Assembly (NCBI GenBank): GCA_002305995.1 | Contig: DBRN01000018.1 | Coordinates: forward strand, 1 to 34,076 | Reading direction: 5' to 3' | Length of the DNA: 34,076 nt | Source: Atopobiaceae bacterium UBA1367 | GTDB lineage: Bacteria; Actinomycetota; Coriobacteriia; Coriobacteriales; Atopobiaceae | Part shown: positions 31,292 to 34,076 of the stretch, piece after piece | How positions within the stretch are numbered: the stretch's first letter is position 1 | Layout: each line of letters begins with the position of its first letter | Translations under genes and position numbers: made by a program | Notes under the pieces: generated by a model | What the model was told of the DNA's origin: nothing | What the model saw: the letters and a program-made list of their open reading frames with translations, nothing else | The model's database searches: none

Positions 31292-33832
31292 ATGAGAAGA
31301 GTCGTGATAGTCGGTGGCGTGGCCGGTGGTGCCAGCTGCGCGGCCCGCCTGCGTCGCCTGGACGAGGATGCGCGCATCGTCCTGCTGGAGCGCGGGGAGT
31401 ACATAAGCTACGCCAACTGCGGCCTGCCCTATCATGTGGGCGACGTGATCCGCTCGAGGGCGGCGCTGCTCGTCATGCCCGAGGAGACGATGCGCAGCCG
31501 CTTTGCCGTGGACGTCCGCACGCGCAACGAGGTGGTCTCCATAGATCGCACGCGCAAGGTCGTCACCGTGCGGCGCGTCGAGACGGGGGAAGAGTACGAG
31601 GAGCCCTATGACACCCTGGTGCTCGCCACAGGCTCCTCCCCGCTGCGTCCGCCCATCCCGGGCATCGAGTCGCCGCGCGTCCGCACCCTGTGGACCGTCC
31701 CCGACACCGACGAGCTGCGCTCGATCGTGCGCGGCGAGGGAGGTCGGCGCCAGGCCCGCACCGCCGTGGTGGTGGGCGGTGGGTTCATCGGGCTCGAGAT
31801 GGCGGAGAACCTGCGTCATGCAGGGCTTGAGGTCACGATCGTCGAGGCCCTCGACCAGGTCATGGCGCCCCTCGACCCCGAGATGGCGCAGCTGCTGCAC
31901 GAGAACATCGTCGACAACGGCGTGGCCCTGCACCTGGGTGACGGCGTGAGCTCGTTCGAGGATGACGGCGAGCGGGTCACGGTGCGGCTCGCAAGCGGCG
32001 CCTCCGTGACGGCCGATCTCGTCATACTCTCGGTTGGCGTGCGTCCCAACGGCCAGATCGCCCAGGAGGCGGGCCTTGCGACCAACGCGCGTGGCGGGAT
32101 CGTGGTGGACGACCACATGCGCACGAACGACCCTGCCATCTACGCGGTGGGCGACGTGGTCGAGGTTCGTGACCTCGTGTCCGGCGAGCCCACCATGGTC
32201 CCCCTGGCCGGTCCTGCCAACAAGCAGGGACGCATCGCTGCCAACAACATTGCTGGCACGGACGACACCTACACCGGGACGCAGGGCACCTCGGTCGCCC
32301 AGGTCTTCGACCTCAACGCCGCCTCGACGGGAGCCAGCGAGAAGGCGCTCCAGCGCAGGGGCCTCGTGCGCGACAAGGACTACCGCACGGTGACCATCAC
32401 GCAGAACTCTCATGCCGGCTACTATCCCGGTGCCGAGCCCCTCACGCTCAAGTTGATCTTCTCGCCCGATGGCACGAGGATCTTTGGCGCCCAGATCGTG
32501 GGGCGCGGCGGCGTGGACAAGCGCATCGACGTCCTCGCCACGACGTTGCGTCTGGGAGGCGGCATCGAGGACCTCACGGATCTCGAGCTTGCCTACGCGC
32601 CTCCCTTCTCCTCTGCCAAGGATCCCGTGAACATGGCGGGCTTCGTCGCCCAGAACCTGCTTGCGGGCCTTGTCGACATCGCGGCGTGGGACGAGCCGGA
32701 CTCCGGTGACGTGGCTCTGCTCGACGTGCGCGAGGCCGTCGAGCTGCAGGCGCGCTCGGTCCCTGGTGCCACGCACATTCCCCTGGGAGAGCTGCGCGAC
32801 CGCATGGGGGAGCTCGACCCGTCCCGTCGCACCATCGTCTTCTGCGCCGTGGGCGTGCGCGCCTACAACGCCGCACGCATGCTCCAGGCCCATGGCTTCT
32901 CAAGTGTGGCTGTCTACCCCGGCGGCGTGCGATTCTTCGAGGTGACGCACTTTGACGTGCCGTCTGCTGTGGCTCGGCTCGAGGCGGATCGCTCGCAGGA
33001 GGCGTCCGAGGGCTCCGACGACACCTCGGAGGGTGACCAAGCGCCCCCGGGCACAGCGGGAGCGGAGGCTGGGCGACCGGTGAGCACGATTCGTGTTGAC
33101 TGCTGCGGCATGCAGTGCCCGGGGCCGATCATGAGGGTCGGCGAGGGTGTGGGAGACCTTGGGGATGACGAGCAGCTCGAGGTGGTGGCGAGCGACCCCG
33201 GCTTTGCCAAGGACATCGTCGCCTGGTGCCGCCGTACGGGCAACACGCTGGTGTCGAACGAGCGTCGAGGGACCGACTACGTCGCCGTCGTGCGCAAGGG
33301 CGTCGCCTCGGCACCCGCCAGCGACGACTCTGCGCCTGCCGGTGGTGGGGCCTCCTCCCCGCGCGAGGGCAAGACGATCATCGTCTTCTCGGGCGACCTC
33401 GACAAGGTGATGGCCGCCTTCATCATCGCCAACGGTGCGGCGGCCATGGGTCGTCCGGTCACGATGTTCTTCACGTTCTGGGGGCTCACGGCCTTGCGCA
33501 GGCCCACGAAGGTGCAGGTTGCCAAGAGTGGCATCGAGCGGATGTTTGGCGCCATGCTCCCGCGTGGGGCACAGCGCCTGGGCCTCTCGCGCATGAACAT
33601 GCTCGGCATGGGGGCGCGGATGATGCGGTCGATCATGGCCAGCAAGAACGTCAGCTCCCTGCCCGAGCTCATGCAGTCGGCCATGGCGGCAGGCGTGAAG
33701 ATCATCGCCTGTACCATGAGCATGGATGTGATGGGCATCCATCGCGAGGAGCTCATCGACGGCATCGAGTACGCAGGCGTGGGAACCTACCTGGGCGATG
33801 CCGAGGAGTCGGACGTCAACCTCTTCATCTGA
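31292..33832 (+). CDS. CoA-disulfide reductase-type oxidoreductase fused to rhodanese, TusA and DsrE-like domains
   Basis: This 846-aa cytoplasmic protein combines four sulfur-handling modules. Residues 1-450 are an FAD- and NAD(P)H-dependent CoA-disulfide (or polysulfide/persulfide) reductase with GGVAGGASCAARL and C43 in YANCGLPYH. A rhodanese domain (about 465-555) has C518 in VFCAVGVRAY. A TusA/SirA domain (about 598-668) has the carrier C609 in GMQCPGPIM. A DsrE-like domain (about 684-846) has C807 in ACTMSMDVMGI. Acidic, Ser/Pro/Ala linkers separate the last modules. All key cysteines are present, so persulfide could pass along the chain. ATG 31292 follows GGGGGAGAG; ATG 31277 is upstream of that site. 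Confidence 0.92.
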   Translation: MRRVVIVGGVAGGASCAARLRRLDEDARIVLLERGEYISYANCGLPYHVGDVIRSRAALLVMPEETMRSRFAVDVRTRNEVVSIDRTRKVVTVRRVETGEEYEEPYDTLVLATGSSPLRPPIPGIESPRVRTLWTVPDTDELRSIVRGEGGRRQARTAVVVGGGFIGLEMAENLRHAGLEVTIVEALDQVMAPLDPEMAQLLHENIVDNGVALHLGDGVSSFEDDGERVTVRLASGASVTADLVILSVGVRPNGQIAQEAGLATNARGGIVVDDHMRTNDPAIYAVGDVVEVRDLVSGEPTMVPLAGPANKQGRIAANNIAGTDDTYTGTQGTSVAQVFDLNAASTGASEKALQRRGLVRDKDYRTVTITQNSHAGYYPGAEPLTLKLIFSPDGTRIFGAQIVGRGGVDKRIDVLATTLRLGGGIEDLTDLELAYAPPFSSAKDPVNMAGFVAQNLLAGLVDIAAWDEPDSGDVALLDVREAVELQARSVPGATHIPLGELRDRMGELDPSRRTIVFCAVGVRAYNAARMLQAHGFSSVAVYPGGVRFFEVTHFDVPSAVARLEADRSQEASEGSDDTSEGDQAPPGTAGAEAGRPVSTIRVDCCGMQCPGPIMRVGEGVGDLGDDEQLEVVASDPGFAKDIVAWCRRTGNTLVSNERRGTDYVAVVRKGVASAPASDDSAPAGGGASSPREGKTIIVFSGDLDKVMAAFIIANGAAAMGRPVTMFFTFWGLTALRRPTKVQVAKSGIERMFGAMLPRGAQRLGLSRMNMLGMGARMMRSIMASKNVSSLPELMQSAMAAGVKIIACTMSMDVMGIHREELIDGIEYAGVGTYLGDAEESDVNLFI

Positions 33833-33855
33833 CAGCTGGGCTCTTGTCGAGATGT

Positions 33856-33892
33856 GCCGGGACGGTTGCCGGGAGGCTGGCACCGTCCCGGC
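33856..33892 (+). terminator. Strong hairpin after the sulfur-reductase gene
   Basis: GCCGGGACGGT and ACCGTCCCGGC form a perfect 11-bp stem with a 15-nt loop that can itself form a 3-bp GCC/GGC stem. It starts 23 nt after the stop codon. There is no T-run after it, but the stem is the strongest in the window and the position fits a terminator or an mRNA 3' end. Confidence 0.6.
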
Positions 33893-33929
33893 CTGCTGTG
33901 GAGCCTGGCGGCTGGTGGGGGTTGCGATC

Positions 33930-34076
33930 GGAAAGGAAACCAGGGAGCTGTACGAGGCGGCGGCGGAGCCCGGAAAGGAAAAGCCCGAGTTGTGCGGGAC
34001 GGCGGCGGAGCCCGGAAAGGGAAACCCTGAGTTGTGCGAACTCTGCCCTCATGCCGGAAAGGAAAACCCGGAGTTG
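33930..34076 (+). repeat. 42-bp-period repeat array 3 (cut by window end)
   Basis: Forward cores start at 33930, 33972, 34014 and 34056, again at 42-nt steps; the last is cut after 21 nt by the window end. The first is degenerate (CCAGGGAGCTGTAC). Spacers at 33954-33971 and 33996-34013 share CGGCGGCGGAGCCC. By analogy with arrays 1 and 2, reverse copies and a central variant should follow outside the window. The array lies about 40 nt after the hairpin that ends the sulfur-reductase gene. Confidence 0.92.

Overview
The window is 34 kb of high-GC (about two-thirds G+C by eye), densely packed DNA in which almost every gene lies on the + strand and neighbours often share ATGA or TAATG overlaps. 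Codon use, anaerobic enzymes and gene content (NifH-like and nitrogenase-component-1-like proteins, HydE/HydF, HypCDEF, FabK, fused AccD-AccA) suggest an obligately anaerobic actinobacterium, most likely a Coriobacteriia member of the Olsenella/Atopobium type. That placement is inference; there is no rRNA or other marker here.

Region 1 (1-827) has no gene. It holds a 42-bp-period inverted repeat array (153-506) and a long hairpin-containing leader. Region 2 (828-14069) is one tightly coupled operon and the most unusual part of the window: a NifH-like reductase; a fused two-domain nitrogenase-component-1-like protein; HypF, HypC, HypD and HypE (the Fe(CN)2CO-forming enzymes of [NiFe] hydrogenase maturation); a second, unfused pair of component-1-like proteins; and HydF and HydE ([FeFe] hydrogenase maturases). 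No hydrogenase structural gene, HypA, HypB, HydG or NifB is present. I propose an undescribed nitrogenase-like metalloenzyme whose cofactor carries CO/CN-ligated iron, or is built with such a precursor.

Region 3 (14190-17753) holds unrelated housekeeping or stress genes: a NimA/PNPOx-like flavoprotein, a Tag glycosylase, a cation/proton antiporter and a small lipoprotein. Region 4 (17822-29478) is a complete type II fatty acid synthesis operon: a palindromic operator, a FabT-like MarR regulator, then fabH-acpP-fabK-fabD-fabG-fabF-accB-fabZ-accC-accDA, ending with a DegV fatty-acid-binding protein and a biotin ligase that would biotinylate AccB.

Region 5 (29479-34076) starts with a second 42-bp inverted array (29558-30038) between convergent genes. 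It then has a divergent thioredoxin/HxlR regulator pair around a small palindrome, a four-domain sulfur-handling fusion (CoA-disulfide reductase, rhodanese, TusA, DsrE-like), a strong hairpin, and a third 42-bp array that runs off the window end. The arrays sit only between transcription units. A second repeat family (GGCACAAGGG-type) flanks two of them and has also been built into the coding N-terminus of one component-1-like protein.
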